Assembly: GCA_028284955.1 (NCBI GenBank)
Contig: JANQQS010000078.1
Coordinates: 46,666 to 110,665, forward strand
Direction: 5' to 3'
Origin: Myxococcota bacterium
GTDB lineage: Bacteria; Myxococcota_A; Polyangia; Polyangiales; Houyiibacteriaceae
Length of the DNA: 64,000 nucleotides
Every line of letters begins with the position of its first letter. Within the stretch, counting starts at the first letter, position 1. The notes under the pieces are model-generated. The model saw only the letters and a program-made list of their open reading frames with translations, did no database searches and was not told where the DNA came from. Below, piece by piece: positions 17,314 through 27,000 of the stretch. The translations under genes and the position numbers were made by a program.

Positions 17314-18509
17314 CACTCGATATGGAGAAACTGCGATCGTTCGGAGGCGCGCCGTGGAACGAGAACCGAAGCGCAAGGGTATTGGCCAACGTGCATCGAA
17401 AAATTCAACGCGCTCGATCGACTCAGATCGCAGTTCGTTCGGCCGTTGTCGGCGGCTTGTTGGTCGGCTTGCTCGGCGCGGCTGCCTTCGGCTTGAGCAA
17501 CTCACCGCAGAGCTCCTCAGCCACCGCACGCTCGAGCCAACCTTCGGAGATTCGGGACGCAAACGCAATGTCCTCGTTGACCCTTCCCGATGGGACGGCG
17601 ATTCGATCACTCTCTCGCGATGCAGCCTTCGAGCTAACACGTATGGACCCTCAAACATCAGCGTTGAAACTCCGTTCTGGCGCCGCACGATTCGATGTTG
17701 CACCACGACCAGAGCGACTATTTCGAGTCACCGTCGGACGCCTCCATATCGAGGTACTCGGAACGTCGTTTGACGTGCGTCGCGAAGGCGCTCGTACCGA
17801 GGTATCCGTGCGCGATGGGAAGGTACGCGCGCGATGGAGCGATCGAAGTTTCGTGCTTTCGCGTGGACAACGCATGTGGTTCCCGCCACCGGAACCACGA
17901 AGTCCAACCGTCCGTTCTTCGGCACGGCGAACATACGAAGCGACTGTCGTCCGACCATCAACCCGCAGGTTTCGTGAACGAAAGCTCTCGAACGAAACGA
18001 AGCGCGAGCTCCTCAAACAAATCACAAACCGCGAGAAAGAATCCTGGCGAAACCTTGCCCGACGAGGTCTGTACAAAAAAGCGCTCGCCGCGTTGCCCGA
18101 ACGTCCCGATGACAACGACCTGACGGTCGAAGACCTGATGTCGGCGGCTGATGTTGCCCGAAAAGCCGGACATCCACAACGCGCGCTGCCGTGGTTGCGT
18201 CACGCAGCGCAACGCATCGACGCGCCCCAGTCTATTCTCGCAGCATTTACGCTGGGTCGTCTTTTGCTCGAACATTTGTCCCGACCCCGCGAGGCGGCGG
18301 CCCAGTTCGCGTATACGTTCGCGCTCAATCCCGATGGAAATCTCGCAGAAGACGCGTTGATCCGAGAAATCGAATCTTGGGTACGCGCGGGTGCAACCGA
18401 GAAGGCTCGAGAGCGGGCTCGATACTACGCTCGGCGATTCGCAAACAGCCCTCGGAGCCGGGAGGTTCGTCGAATCCTCCGCTCTTCTCAGACGCAGCCC
18501 GCTCCATGA
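17301..18509 (+). CDS. FecR-domain protein with C-terminal helical repeats (probable anti-sigma or sigma regulator)
   Basis: The ATG at 17301 gives 402 residues. An N-terminal cytoplasmic part (residues 1-45) is followed by one membrane helix (AVVGGLLVGLLGAAAFGL), a FecR domain (LPDGTAIRSLSRDAAFEL, VTVGRLHIEVLGTSFDVR, VSVRDGKVRA) and a C-terminal helical region with TPR-like features (KAGHPQRALPWLRHAAQR, AQFAYTFALNPDG). FecR proteins pass an envelope signal to an ECF sigma factor, and this gene overlaps one. It has no clear anti-sigma zinc motif. It also overlaps the next gene by ATGA, so the operon is tightly coupled. Confidence 0.85.
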   Translation: MDNLTLDMEKLRSFGGAPWNENRSARVLANVHRKIQRARSTQIAVRSAVVGGLLVGLLGAAAFGLSNSPQSSSATARSSQPSEIRDANAMSSLTLPDGTAIRSLSRDAAFELTRMDPQTSALKLRSGAARFDVAPRPERLFRVTVGRLHIEVLGTSFDVRREGARTEVSVRDGKVRARWSDRSFVLSRGQRMWFPPPEPRSPTVRSSARRTYEATVVRPSTRRFRERKLSNETKRELLKQITNREKESWRNLARRGLYKKALAALPERPDDNDLTVEDLMSAADVARKAGHPQRALPWLRHAAQRIDAPQSILAAFTLGRLLLEHLSRPREAAAQFAYTFALNPDGNLAEDALIREIESWVRAGATEKARERARYYARRFANSPRSREVRRILRSSQTQPAP

Positions 18510-19558
18510 GATACGCGACCCATGTCGCCGCGGTCGCGGTTTGCTGCTTCGCGAGCACACGACCGACACGCCTCAGCGCAGATGAAAGCGCATCGAATCT
18601 CTCGTTCGATCTCGACATGGAAGCGTGCCCCGGCGTCGTGCACTCCGTGACCAAACGCATCGTGTCCATGGAACTTCAAGGAATCGATGCACGAAACGTA
18701 GAATTGACGGTACGCGTGCGCTGTAGCGAAACGCAGCTCGAGATCCATGCATCGAATCGTCGCTCACAGCGCTCCGCAACGCGCACCCTTGACCTGACAC
18801 TCCAACCAGGAACTGCGCGATCTCGGCTCGTCGCACTCGCGCTGGTGGAGCTGTACCTTCACGACCTGCGCCCTCACGACCTTCGTGCCTCCACGGAAAC
18901 CGGAGCTGCACTAGAGAAGCCGCCGCGTACGCGGGAAGCGCGCGAGAGCCAAAGGGAGAACATCGATAGACAAACTGTTCAAAAGGCCGCCAACGACCAC
19001 GCACGTCACAAGCCCCTCCCAACACCTAGGCGTCCCCAAAAAAAGCAAGGTCGCTTCGGAATCGACGTTCGTCCGCTCGCCGCTGTTTTTTCCGGGACGG
19101 GAAGCCCGGAGCTATTCGGTGGTGGATTGCGTTTTTGGCATCATTTTGCTCCCTCCGTGGCGTGGAGCGTGGCGACCGACGCGCTCATCGGCCGACAATC
19201 CACCCTCGGCATCGGACAACTACACATGCATACAATTTCGCTTTCTCCTGCGCTCTATGGACACCTCGGCGGAGACACATGGCGAGTCTTTCTCGGAGGA
19301 GGCAGCCGAGTTGGATTTGTGTTCGCGAAAGGTCAGCCCAACGCTCCCGCGGTCGGCCGGAAGGTGCGAGGGTCTTGGTGGGGCCCGTTCGCGATCGCTG
19401 AAAGCAGATTGCTCACGGCTTCCGGATTTGTATTCCGCTGGGGCGTGGAAGCCGGATATGTGCTCGGCTCCTACGCCATCCGTGTTGACGCAGAAGACCA
19501 AATCGCGTTCGCGGGGGCGTGGGTTTCGACATTCGTCGCGATTGGAATGATGTTTTGA
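18506..19558 (+). CDS. Secreted or outer-membrane-associated protein in ECF/FecR operon
   Basis: The frame is open from 18191, but the ATG at 18506 overlaps the FecR stop as ATGA and starts a signal peptide (MRYATHVAAVAVCCFAS), giving 350 residues. The mature protein has an N-terminal beta-rich domain (about 40-130), a basic Pro/Lys/Arg-rich linker (about 130-185), and a C-terminal part of alternating aromatic/Gly-rich strands (LFGGGLRFWHHFAPSVAWSV, FLGGGSRVGFVFA, FRWGVEAGYVLGSYAI) that looks like an outer-membrane beta-barrel. I do not recognise a named family. The gene stop overlaps the next start (TGATG). Confidence 0.75.
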   Translation: MRYATHVAAVAVCCFASTRPTRLSADESASNLSFDLDMEACPGVVHSVTKRIVSMELQGIDARNVELTVRVRCSETQLEIHASNRRSQRSATRTLDLTLQPGTARSRLVALALVELYLHDLRPHDLRASTETGAALEKPPRTREARESQRENIDRQTVQKAANDHARHKPLPTPRRPQKKQGRFGIDVRPLAAVFSGTGSPELFGGGLRFWHHFAPSVAWSVATDALIGRQSTLGIGQLHMHTISLSPALYGHLGGDTWRVFLGGGSRVGFVFAKGQPNAPAVGRKVRGSWWGPFAIAESRLLTASGFVFRWGVEAGYVLGSYAIRVDAEDQIAFAGAWVSTFVAIGMMF

Positions 19559-20814
19559 TGAACTCAACCCTCATCAAAACATCGTGCGGCTCCGTACTCT
19601 CAGCACTCATCGCATGCGGCCCTCAAGTCGACATCGCGATCTACTCCGAGCGACCAATTCCCAAGCACGCGAAGTTCTCTAAAGTAGGAGCAGGGCTCGC
19701 CCATGCCTGCGCGAGCACAAGCAAAGGCGGCGTTTGGTGCTGGGGACGAATTCCAGCGAACTTTGGCTACAACCCCCGCTTCGAAGAAGAGGGATTCCTG
19801 ACCCAGCCGCCAATTTGGTTTCCTCGACCCCTGCACGGAGTGGTCTGGGAAACCGAAGAGCTTGCCATCGGCGACGAGATGGCCTGTGCGCGAACCGAGT
19901 TGGACGAGGTCTATTGCTGGGGCACGTGGCCGACTCCCTGCGAGGCCGATGCTCCTTGCGACCCGCACACAGCATGGCCCGAGCCGCCGCACAAGGTCCC
20001 CGGGCTTAAGGCCATCAAGAAAGTCGTGGCGGGCGACAAACATGCCTGTGCGCTAGACGATCGCGGTTCCGTATGGTGTTGGGGAAACAACGAGCGCCAC
20101 CAGCTGGGGGTCGAAGAACCTTCATCTGCCACACCAATGCGGGTAGACAATCTACCCCCGGCGCGAGATATCTCTGCCGCCGGAGCGTTGACCTGCGCGG
20201 TGAACTCAGACCGGGCCCTCCATTGCTGGGGCTCATTCGTTCCCTTCAATGAGCGGGAAGGTTCGCTGCGTTTTGTCTGGTCCAAAACACCACGAATCGT
20301 TCCCTTACTGAATGCCGATCGAGTTGCGGTTGGATACTTGGGAATCTGTGCACCCATGCAAGGTCAGGTCGACAACGAAGAAGGCGATCATGAACGCAAA
20401 GGCGATGTCGCATGCATGCAACCGAACCCCAATGGAAACTGCGCCAAAGATTCCGCGGCGCATGAATGGACAACATCGTTCGGCGGCTGCGCGCCGTCGC
20501 AACTTCTTTCTTTTCTCGCGCCGCCGGAGAGCAACTTGTCGGTTGGAGGAAACCAGATATGCGCCAACCACGGAAAGGATTGGGTTTGTAGCCCTCCGCT
20601 CCGCGCCTCCGCGCCAGCGGGAACACAACTGCAAGGAAACCATTTCCTCCCGCCCGGGCTTTCGGCGATTTCGCTCGGCGGGCATTTTGGTTGCGGTATC
20701 ACGGACTCGTCAGACGTCGTCTGTTGGGGAAAAAACGACGCCGGTCAACTCGGAAACCGACTCACGACAGATGTCGAAGTACTCGATCCGGGCTCTGTGT
20801 TTCGAGAACGGTAG
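19558..20814 (+). CDS. RCC1-repeat lipoprotein
   Basis: Translation is coupled to the previous gene through TGATG; the ATG at 19558 gives a lipoprotein signal ending in the lipobox LIAC (MNSTLIKTSCGSVLSALIAC). The 418-residue protein contains RCC1-type repeats marked by CA.....GVWCWG, DEVYCWG, GSVWCWGNNERHQLG, RALHCWG and VVCWGKNDAGQLG. These form a beta-propeller in which paired Cys in each blade are typical of myxobacterial surface members. Probable role: surface binding or adhesion; no catalytic motif is present. It closes the sigma-FecR operon. Confidence 0.88.
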   Translation: MNSTLIKTSCGSVLSALIACGPQVDIAIYSERPIPKHAKFSKVGAGLAHACASTSKGGVWCWGRIPANFGYNPRFEEEGFLTQPPIWFPRPLHGVVWETEELAIGDEMACARTELDEVYCWGTWPTPCEADAPCDPHTAWPEPPHKVPGLKAIKKVVAGDKHACALDDRGSVWCWGNNERHQLGVEEPSSATPMRVDNLPPARDISAAGALTCAVNSDRALHCWGSFVPFNEREGSLRFVWSKTPRIVPLLNADRVAVGYLGICAPMQGQVDNEEGDHERKGDVACMQPNPNGNCAKDSAAHEWTTSFGGCAPSQLLSFLAPPESNLSVGGNQICANHGKDWVCSPPLRASAPAGTQLQGNHFLPPGLSAISLGGHFGCGITDSSDVVCWGKNDAGQLGNRLTTDVEVLDPGSVFRER

Positions 20815-20822
20815 CGCTGCGA

Positions 20823-22745
20823 TCAAAGGGAAGACGGTATGTAGAGCACTTCGGCTGTACCCAAGATGCTGATCGCCGGAGGGCTGGCGCCGATATTCAG
20901 TCCTCCGGTAACCAAAACGCCGTGCACTTGGCCGACGCCAATCGAAGTCATTCGATGCAAAGCGCGAGCGCCCAGGAGCGAAAACATATCTCCGGACCCA
21001 CCCGCACGCTGAGCTTCGCCGTCCTGTACTGCGCCGGTAAGCACATCAATCAAGTTCGTCGCCGCAAGGGTTTCGTCCGCAAAACCGCCACTCAACAAAA
21101 CAATCCTGCCCGAGAGCGTCGCCGCGTCACCCCACCCATGGACTCCTAACGATGTTTGTCTAGTAGAGCCAAACTCCGCTGTGTTCTCTACCGATATCGT
21201 GTGACTTCGCGATGGACCGCCGTTCCTCGCGCATAAGAGCGTTACCTCACCGGGCCGAGGAAACGCCGGCTCCACTTCTCCCGCTCGACACCGCGGCCCA
21301 AGCCATCCGTTCACCACCAGGCTGCGCCCCTCGTTGACCAAGAACGTGTCCGGCCGACTCAGCGCGTAGTGAGGACGCGGTGCCGCGGAACCGAGCGAGT
21401 CATCGGGATAGATGCTGTTCGATGCCGGCTGGGTGGCTCGATCGAAATCGACTTCGCCCTCCGCGCTGGGATCCCAAATCTCGGCAAGCGCTTCGTTGTC
21501 TGCGGCCGGCGGCTCAGCCCCGCCGACAATCCAGATCGTTCGCCCTACGGTGACCGCTGCAGGCGTTGCACGAGGAACCAACAGACGCGATTGGGTGTTG
21601 TCGCGCACTCCGTATCCCCCAGTGCGCGACGGATCGAAGAGTTCAAATGTGCGGCTCACCGAGGTTCCAGACAACCCACCGGCAAGCATGACCAGCTCAT
21701 CCGGACGATCTTCGTTCTCTTCGTCATTCCAAACCGCGGCCGCGTGAAGAAACCGCTCATCGTTGAGCTCTCCAAGAACGCCTGGTTCAGCCGCCGCGCC
21801 GATAAAGCCCCCTGATTCGCCATCTTCCATAGAAGCCGCAAGCGATGGGTCAAAAAGTTCGAAGGTAGCGTGGGCTCCCGGTTGGCCGTCTCCGCGTTGC
21901 GAAATCCATTTTGGCTCAAATCCCTGCTCGGCTCCCCGCGGCTCCAGCATCAAGAGGGCTCGCTCGGCCCCTCCCGCGACCAAAACCCGGCCATCGCCAA
22001 GCAACGTCGCGCTATGCCCCGCGCGAGCCGCCCCCATCGTTCCCTGGACCGGAGCAAACAAACCCGTGGCTGGGTTAAACACATACGCTTCATTCGAAGC
22101 GGTAAGCAGAAAGCATCTCGTTTCTGCAGGTGCGCCGTCGGGGCAGGTCGCGTCCGCCTCCGCCTGCGTGAAGCCTCCCGCGACGAGCACCCGACCATCG
22201 AGTAGTCGCGTTGCTGTATGCAAGAAACGGCCAGGAAGCGCCGGCTCTTCCAGATCCGCTGCCTCTCCGACAGGGTACAACTGAAGCGCCAAACTTCTTT
22301 CTTCGTTTGCGTCGAGCTCAAAGGGCCCCGCGTGTGCAACAAAGGCTTCATCGGAGGCTTCTGTACGAGCAACGAGCTCCAGTCGGATCGGCGCGGAGGT
22401 GGGTAGATCGGCAAAACCGAGTTCCGGTCGGCCATCCCCGTTTTCGTCCATTCCGTCGACTGCGCTTCGTTCAAGTTCCTGCTCCGCGACGACCTCTCCA
22501 TCGCTATCTGTAATTCGTACACGGATGCCCGTGACCTCGGGAGGCAAACGACCGCGTTCGGTCAACCATGTCGCGACAAACGAAACGCCGGAATGGGGCT
22601 CTGGTTTTTCACACCCAACCAGCCCAGCCGCCAGTCCCACGCCAAGCAGGAGATTCAAGCACGACAGAAGATTCGAAAAAACTGCGAATTTCAAGCGAAG
22701 CACAATCACTTGCCAAGCGTAGCGCGCCCACCTTCCGGCGACCAA
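20823..22745 (-). CDS. Kelch-repeat lipoprotein
   Basis: The N-terminus is a lipoprotein signal, with NLLLGVGLAAGLVGC as lipobox. Possible starts are TTG 22745 or the GTGs at 22709 and 22703; the later ones give the shorter, more usual signal. The 640-residue frame has an N-terminal beta domain (residues about 45-150) and Kelch-type repeats such as FLHTATRLLDGRVLVAGGF, GHSATLLGDGRVLVAGG, HAAAVWNDEE...VMLAGG and RIVLLSGGFAD, forming a beta-propeller. It is convergent with the RCC1 lipoprotein gene (9 bp apart) and lies directly after rsmI. Likely a surface protein; ligand unknown. Confidence 0.85.
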   Translation of the reverse strand: MVAGRWARYAWQVIVLRLKFAVFSNLLSCLNLLLGVGLAAGLVGCEKPEPHSGVSFVATWLTERGRLPPEVTGIRVRITDSDGEVVAEQELERSAVDGMDENGDGRPELGFADLPTSAPIRLELVARTEASDEAFVAHAGPFELDANEERSLALQLYPVGEAADLEEPALPGRFLHTATRLLDGRVLVAGGFTQAEADATCPDGAPAETRCFLLTASNEAYVFNPATGLFAPVQGTMGAARAGHSATLLGDGRVLVAGGAERALLMLEPRGAEQGFEPKWISQRGDGQPGAHATFELFDPSLAASMEDGESGGFIGAAAEPGVLGELNDERFLHAAAVWNDEENEDRPDELVMLAGGLSGTSVSRTFELFDPSRTGGYGVRDNTQSRLLVPRATPAAVTVGRTIWIVGGAEPPAADNEALAEIWDPSAEGEVDFDRATQPASNSIYPDDSLGSAAPRPHYALSRPDTFLVNEGRSLVVNGWLGPRCRAGEVEPAFPRPGEVTLLCARNGGPSRSHTISVENTAEFGSTRQTSLGVHGWGDAATLSGRIVLLSGGFADETLAATNLIDVLTGAVQDGEAQRAGGSGDMFSLLGARALHRMTSIGVGQVHGVLVTGGLNIGASPPAISILGTAEVLYIPSSL

Positions 22746-23651
22746 TCAACCGTCGATAGGGGTGCCGCCGTCCTCCGACCTGAGCGCTACAAGCAGGCGA
22801 TAGGCTTCTGACCCGGACAGGCGGGTAGCCTTCGCCAGCTGTCGGCTCGCGTCTTTCAAACTCAGTCCCTGACGAACCAGTTCCCGTGCGTGCTCTTTCT
22901 CATCGACGACGCCACTCGCAGGCGACCGTTGCGCCTCGATCACCAGCGTGATTTCACCACGAAGCCGCCCCTTGAGCTCGTCCGTGCGAAGGTTGATCGC
23001 GGCCCGAACTTCGCTCGACGTCCCGCGAATCACCTCTTCGTATCGCTTGGTCATTTCGCGACACACAGCAATACGACGTGCTCCAACGCTCTCTGCCAGC
23101 GCCTCGAGAGTAGAAGGAAGACGCGTCGCGGATTCAAACAATACCCATGCCGACGCGTCCGACGCGGCCTCCGAAAACAATCGCCTTCGGGCTCCCGCGG
23201 AGCGCGGCACAAACCCCATAAAGCGGAAGGTGTCGCACCGCAGACCACAAATTGAAAGCGCCGTGGGTACGGCGGAAGGTCCCGGCACGGCACACACCGT
23301 GACTCCGCCATCCTGAGCCCCTGCCACCAAGCGTACTCCAGGATCGCTGATCAGCGGCGTTCCAGCGTCGGAAACCAAGGCGAAGCTTGCGCCGTTTCGA
23401 AGCTGATCCAAAACGCGATCTACTTCACGATCGGCCGTATGCGCATGGAAGCTCTTGCACGTCGTTCGAATCTCATAGTGCGCGCAAAGCGCCCGGGTAC
23501 GTCGCGTGTCTTCACAAAGAATCGTGTCGACTTCTCGCAACACGCGAACCGCACGAAAGGTTATGTCCTCGAGGCAACCGATGGGCGTTGCCACCACCCA
23601 CAGGGCTCCGCGTCCGGGCTCGGATGGCGCATTGTTCAAGGGGTCAACCAT
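22746..23651 (-). CDS. rsmI: 16S rRNA (cytidine(1402)-2'-O)-methyltransferase
   Basis: SAM-dependent tetrapyrrole-methylase-fold enzyme that 2'-O-methylates C1402 of 16S rRNA in the ribosomal P site. The 301-residue product shows LWVVATPIGCLEDITFRA, the CEDTRRTRALCAHY segment, ALVSDAGTPLISDPG and AVPGPSAVPTALSICGL, all diagnostic for RsmI, and the C-terminal RsmI helical domain (LSLKDASRQLAKATRLSGSE). It is followed immediately by the Kelch lipoprotein gene and lies 22 bp downstream of the sigma factor gene, on the same strand. Confidence 0.95.
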   Translation of the reverse strand: MVDPLNNAPSEPGRGALWVVATPIGCLEDITFRAVRVLREVDTILCEDTRRTRALCAHYEIRTTCKSFHAHTADREVDRVLDQLRNGASFALVSDAGTPLISDPGVRLVAGAQDGGVTVCAVPGPSAVPTALSICGLRCDTFRFMGFVPRSAGARRRLFSEAASDASAWVLFESATRLPSTLEALAESVGARRIAVCREMTKRYEEVIRGTSSEVRAAINLRTDELKGRLRGEITLVIEAQRSPASGVVDEKEHARELVRQGLSLKDASRQLAKATRLSGSEAYRLLVALRSEDGGTPIDG

Positions 23652-23673
23652 TCAAGCGTTTGACCCAGTCTAC

Positions 23674-24735
23674 TCAATCGCCTTCGTAGGCATCCAGAAC
23701 ACCTTGCTCGACGGTTTCGCCGAGGAAGTTTCTGAGCTTCCCGAGCAGCCTCTTTTCCAGCTGCCGCACTCGTTCGCGGCTTACCCCAAACCGGGTGCCG
23801 AGCTGCTGCAGCGTAAGTGGCTCATCAGCGAGAAGTCGCTCCTCGAAAATCGCCTTTTCTTTATCTTTAAGGGTTTCTCCAAACGCATGAATTTGCTCCC
23901 CGAGCTTGTCTCCTAGCTCGGCATCCGCCAGCACGTCGTCAATGCGCGAGCCTCCTGCGGAGATCAGCTCCACCCGGGAAATTTGTCGTCCATCGCCGGT
24001 GCCTACAGGCGCATCGAGGGATGCTTCGCCAGAGCTCAAACGTCGGTCCATAGAGACCACTTCTTTCTGGGGCACGTTGAGACGCTTTGCGATGCGTTCT
24101 GGAGTCGGGTCGATGCCCATCGCGCTGAGCCGAGCTTTCTCTTTCTTCAAGTTGAAGAACAACTTGCGTTGTGCTTGCGTCGTACCCACTTTCACCAAAC
24201 GGAAGTTATTAAGCACGAATCGCAAGATGTACGCCCGGATCCACCATGCCGCGTAGCTCGACAACTTGACCTCTTTGTACGGGTCGTACTTCTTTACGGC
24301 TTGCATCAACCCGATATTTCCCTCTTGCACCAAATCAAGAAGGTTCTGATAGGCCTGTCGGTAATCGTAGGCGATTTTCACGACCAAGCGCAGATTCGAT
24401 GTGACGAGCTTCCGCGCCGCCTCCACGTCGCCGTCCTCAACCAAGCGAATGGCGAGCTCGCGCTCCTCCTCACGCGAGAGAAGCGGGTATCGCTGCACAT
24501 CGCGCATGTAGGCCGCCAGCGGATCCCGCTTGGCGATCGCGCCACCCGCGGAACGTTTTGCCAAGACCGGTCTCTTGCCTCGGCCGTGGTCGGTCTCCTC
24601 GACCGAATCAGCGCTTGGATCGGAGTCTCCAGCCAATTCGTGTAGTTCGTCGGCGGACATATCGTCAACGTCCACGATTTCAGCGTCGACGATTTCCTCG
24701 GTGCCGCGGGACGTTTTTTTATCGCTGTCGTTCAT
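23674..24735 (-). CDS. RNA polymerase sigma factor, RpoH (sigma-32) type
   Basis: The ATG at 24735 (MNDSDKK, preceded by AAGG) is preferred over more distal starts; it gives 353 residues. An acidic N-terminal extension of roughly 60 residues ([19 protein letters not shown]) precedes sigma region 1.2/2 ([60 protein letters not shown]). The stretch [12 protein letters not shown] is the RpoH box of heat-shock sigma factors. Region 4 ends with [18 protein letters not shown]. It overlaps the tgt stop by 17 nt. It probably governs a heat-shock or developmental regulon, as do SigB/SigC of Myxococcus; the acidic extension is unusual for RpoH. Confidence 0.9.
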   Translation of the reverse strand: MNDSDKKTSRGTEEIVDAEIVDVDDMSADELHELAGDSDPSADSVEETDHGRGKRPVLAKRSAGGAIAKRDPLAAYMRDVQRYPLLSREEERELAIRLVEDGDVEAARKLVTSNLRLVVKIAYDYRQAYQNLLDLVQEGNIGLMQAVKKYDPYKEVKLSSYAAWWIRAYILRFVLNNFRLVKVGTTQAQRKLFFNLKKEKARLSAMGIDPTPERIAKRLNVPQKEVVSMDRRLSSGEASLDAPVGTGDGRQISRVELISAGGSRIDDVLADAELGDKLGEQIHAFGETLKDKEKAIFEERLLADEPLTLQQLGTRFGVSRERVRQLEKRLLGKLRNFLGETVEQGVLDAYEGD

Positions 24736-25855
24736 CACCTTCACGCAATCGTTTCGTAACTTCGCGCGCCCACGATTCATACCGAGCGGACTCGATCGCC
24801 GACCTCGCTTGACGAGTAAGATCAGCATAGAAATGGAGATTGTGCAGGCTCAATAATCGAGGCCCCAGCATCTCGCCGCTCGCGAATAAATGACGCAGAT
24901 ACGCTCGCGAATACGTCCTACACACCGGGCACGTGCAATCCGAATCCAAGGGAGAGCTGTCGTCGCGATGCCGCGCTTGTCGAATGTTGACTCGCCCACG
25001 AGAGGTAAACGCCTGGCCATTGCGTCCATTTCGAGTGGGCAACACACAATCAAAGAGATCGATTCCCGAACCGATCGCGGAAAGTAAATCTTCGGGCGTT
25101 CCGACTCCCATCAAGTAGCGGGGCCGGTCCCGAGGCATCGCCGCGCCGAGCTCTCCCACCAGCTCGTGCATCTGCGCAACCGGTTCACCCACCGAAAACC
25201 CGCCCAGCGCGACGCCATCGAAAGGCATCTCGGCGATCGTTTGCAGGTGCGTCATGCGCAAATCCACGTATCCGCCGCCCTGGACGATGCCGAAGCGTGC
25301 CTGCCCCGTCGCTGGCGTGGTCGCCAAACAACGCTCGGCCCACGCGGTGGTGCGTCGCATCGCGCGTTCCACGACCGGTCGGTCCGCGCCGCCGGGCGGA
25401 CACTCGTCAAGCACCATCGCTACATCGGACCCGAGGTGCCGTTGCACATCCATCGCCGTCTCAGGGGTAAGACGCATCTTTTTGCCGTCAAGATGGGAGC
25501 GAAACGTCACCCCGTCATCGTCGATTTTCCGTCGGTCGGCGAGCGAATACACCTGGTAGCCACCGCTATCGGTGAGGAGGGCATGGGGCCAGCCCATAAA
25601 TCTGCACACACCTCCTTGCCGGTCGATCAGCTCCGCTCCCGGACGGACCCACAAATGGTAGGTGTTCGCCAAAATCATGCGCGCTCCCGTCGCGTCCACT
25701 TCGGAAGGTGTCAGCCCTTTCACCGAAGCGTGGGTGCCCACGGGCATGAAGGCTGGGGTATCAATGACCGCCCGCGGCGTGGTGAGACGGGCGCCGCGGG
25801 CGCGGCCGTCTTCTGTTGCTACTTCGAAAGAAAAACCGGGGGTCGGAAGAGTCAT
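24719..25855 (-). CDS. tgt: tRNA-guanine transglycosylase (queuine tRNA-ribosyltransferase)
   Basis: Exchanges guanine-34 for preQ1 in tRNAs with GUN anticodons. The 378-residue protein has [18 protein letters not shown], the catalytic-pocket segment [23 protein letters not shown], and [19 protein letters not shown] with the second Asp nucleophile region. The zinc site is visible as [17 protein letters not shown] plus a following LHNLHFY. The start overlaps the queA stop by 4 nt, the normal queA-tgt operon order. All expected residues are present. Confidence 0.97.
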   Translation of the reverse strand: MTLPTPGFSFEVATEDGRARGARLTTPRAVIDTPAFMPVGTHASVKGLTPSEVDATGARMILANTYHLWVRPGAELIDRQGGVCRFMGWPHALLTDSGGYQVYSLADRRKIDDDGVTFRSHLDGKKMRLTPETAMDVQRHLGSDVAMVLDECPPGGADRPVVERAMRRTTAWAERCLATTPATGQARFGIVQGGGYVDLRMTHLQTIAEMPFDGVALGGFSVGEPVAQMHELVGELGAAMPRDRPRYLMGVGTPEDLLSAIGSGIDLFDCVLPTRNGRNGQAFTSRGRVNIRQARHRDDSSPLDSDCTCPVCRTYSRAYLRHLFASGEMLGPRLLSLHNLHFYADLTRQARSAIESARYESWAREVTKRLREGDERQR

Positions 25856-26898
25856 GTCGAACGCGGCTTTCGAATCAACATGGCATCGCCGTAGCTAAAA
25901 AACCGATATCGCTCGACCACCGCCTCCGCATAGGCACGCCGAATAGGCTCGATTCCGCCGAGCGCCATGACCAACGCAAGCAGGGTAGACCCTGGAAGAT
26001 GAAAGTTCGTGACCAAGTGGTCCACCACCTGAAACTGAAAAGGAGGTGCAATCAAAAGCGACGTTCGTCTCATCCCAGGTTGAACGCGGTCGTCCTTTAT
26101 CGAAGATTCAAGAGCTCGAACCACGGTTGTGCCCACCGCAACCACCGCTCCGTTGTTATTCTTGACTTCGTTGATCGCGGCCGCCGTCGACTCAGAAATC
26201 CGATATCGCTCAGAGTGCATGGAATGTTCACGAAGGTCGTGGGTACGCACTGGCGCAAACGTGCCGGGTCCGACGTGGAGCGTCAACGTGGCCACTTGGT
26301 GCCCCGCGCCTTCGAGCGCGCGTAGCAGCTCCGGAGAAAAATGAAGCCCCGCCGTGGGGGCAGCCACCGCTCCGGCTTCCCGGGCGAAAATCGTTTGGTA
26401 CCGGTCGCGATCTGAGCGCCGCGCGCGTCGGCGAATATAGGGTGGAAGCGGCATTTCTCCAACCGTCTCGATGAGTGACGAGATCGACCGCGGCCCGAAC
26501 AGAACAACCCGCAAGAGCCCGTCTGACTCCACGGCCAGGACCCGCATGGAGAGCTCCTCGCCGACCTTCACCAAAGTGCCGGGAGGGAGTCTTTTTCGTG
26601 GTTTCGCCAGCACCAGCCACTCTTCACCCTCATCTGGATTCGCGTTTTCTAACCGCTCCACCAAAACGATTTCTACCGCGCCGCCGGAAGCCTTGCGTCC
26701 CGCCAAGCGCGCGGGAATCACTCGGGTATCATTGAATACAAAGAGCGAAGGCGAAAGCAGCCCAGGCAAATCCAACATAGCTTGGTGCTTCACGGCATCC
26801 GGGTCCACCACCATCAAACGCGATTGGTCTCGCTCCTCGAGCGGTTGCTGAGCAATCAATTCCTCCGGCAGCTCATACTGAAGCTCCTCAACGCGCAT
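25852..26898 (-). CDS. queA: S-adenosylmethionine:tRNA ribosyltransferase-isomerase
   Basis: Builds epoxyqueuosine on tRNA by transferring the ribosyl part of SAM to preQ1. The ATG at 26898 (MRVEELQYELPEELIAQQPL) has a GGGAGG Shine-Dalgarno and gives the classical 348-residue enzyme; the open frame further upstream is not needed. Motifs: ERDQSRLMVVD, FVFNDTRVIPARL, PLPPYIRR, APTAGLHFSPELL, THVGPGTF-like LHVGPGTFAPVR and NFHLPGSTLLALV. It leads the queA-tgt-sigma run on the minus strand. The array of hairpin repeats lies just upstream. Confidence 0.96.
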   Translation of the reverse strand: MRVEELQYELPEELIAQQPLEERDQSRLMVVDPDAVKHQAMLDLPGLLSPSLFVFNDTRVIPARLAGRKASGGAVEIVLVERLENANPDEGEEWLVLAKPRKRLPPGTLVKVGEELSMRVLAVESDGLLRVVLFGPRSISSLIETVGEMPLPPYIRRRARRSDRDRYQTIFAREAGAVAAPTAGLHFSPELLRALEGAGHQVATLTLHVGPGTFAPVRTHDLREHSMHSERYRISESTAAAINEVKNNNGAVVAVGTTVVRALESSIKDDRVQPGMRRTSLLIAPPFQFQVVDHLVTNFHLPGSTLLALVMALGGIEPIRRAYAEAVVERYRFFSYGDAMLIRKPRST

Positions 26899-27000
26899 CG
26901 CCTCCCTATAGCAGAAATCGAATTGGTTGATCGAAGCGCGAGTCACATCCCGTAGACCATTGATTGCAGCTCAGGGTGCATCCCATAGAGCGGTGGTCAG

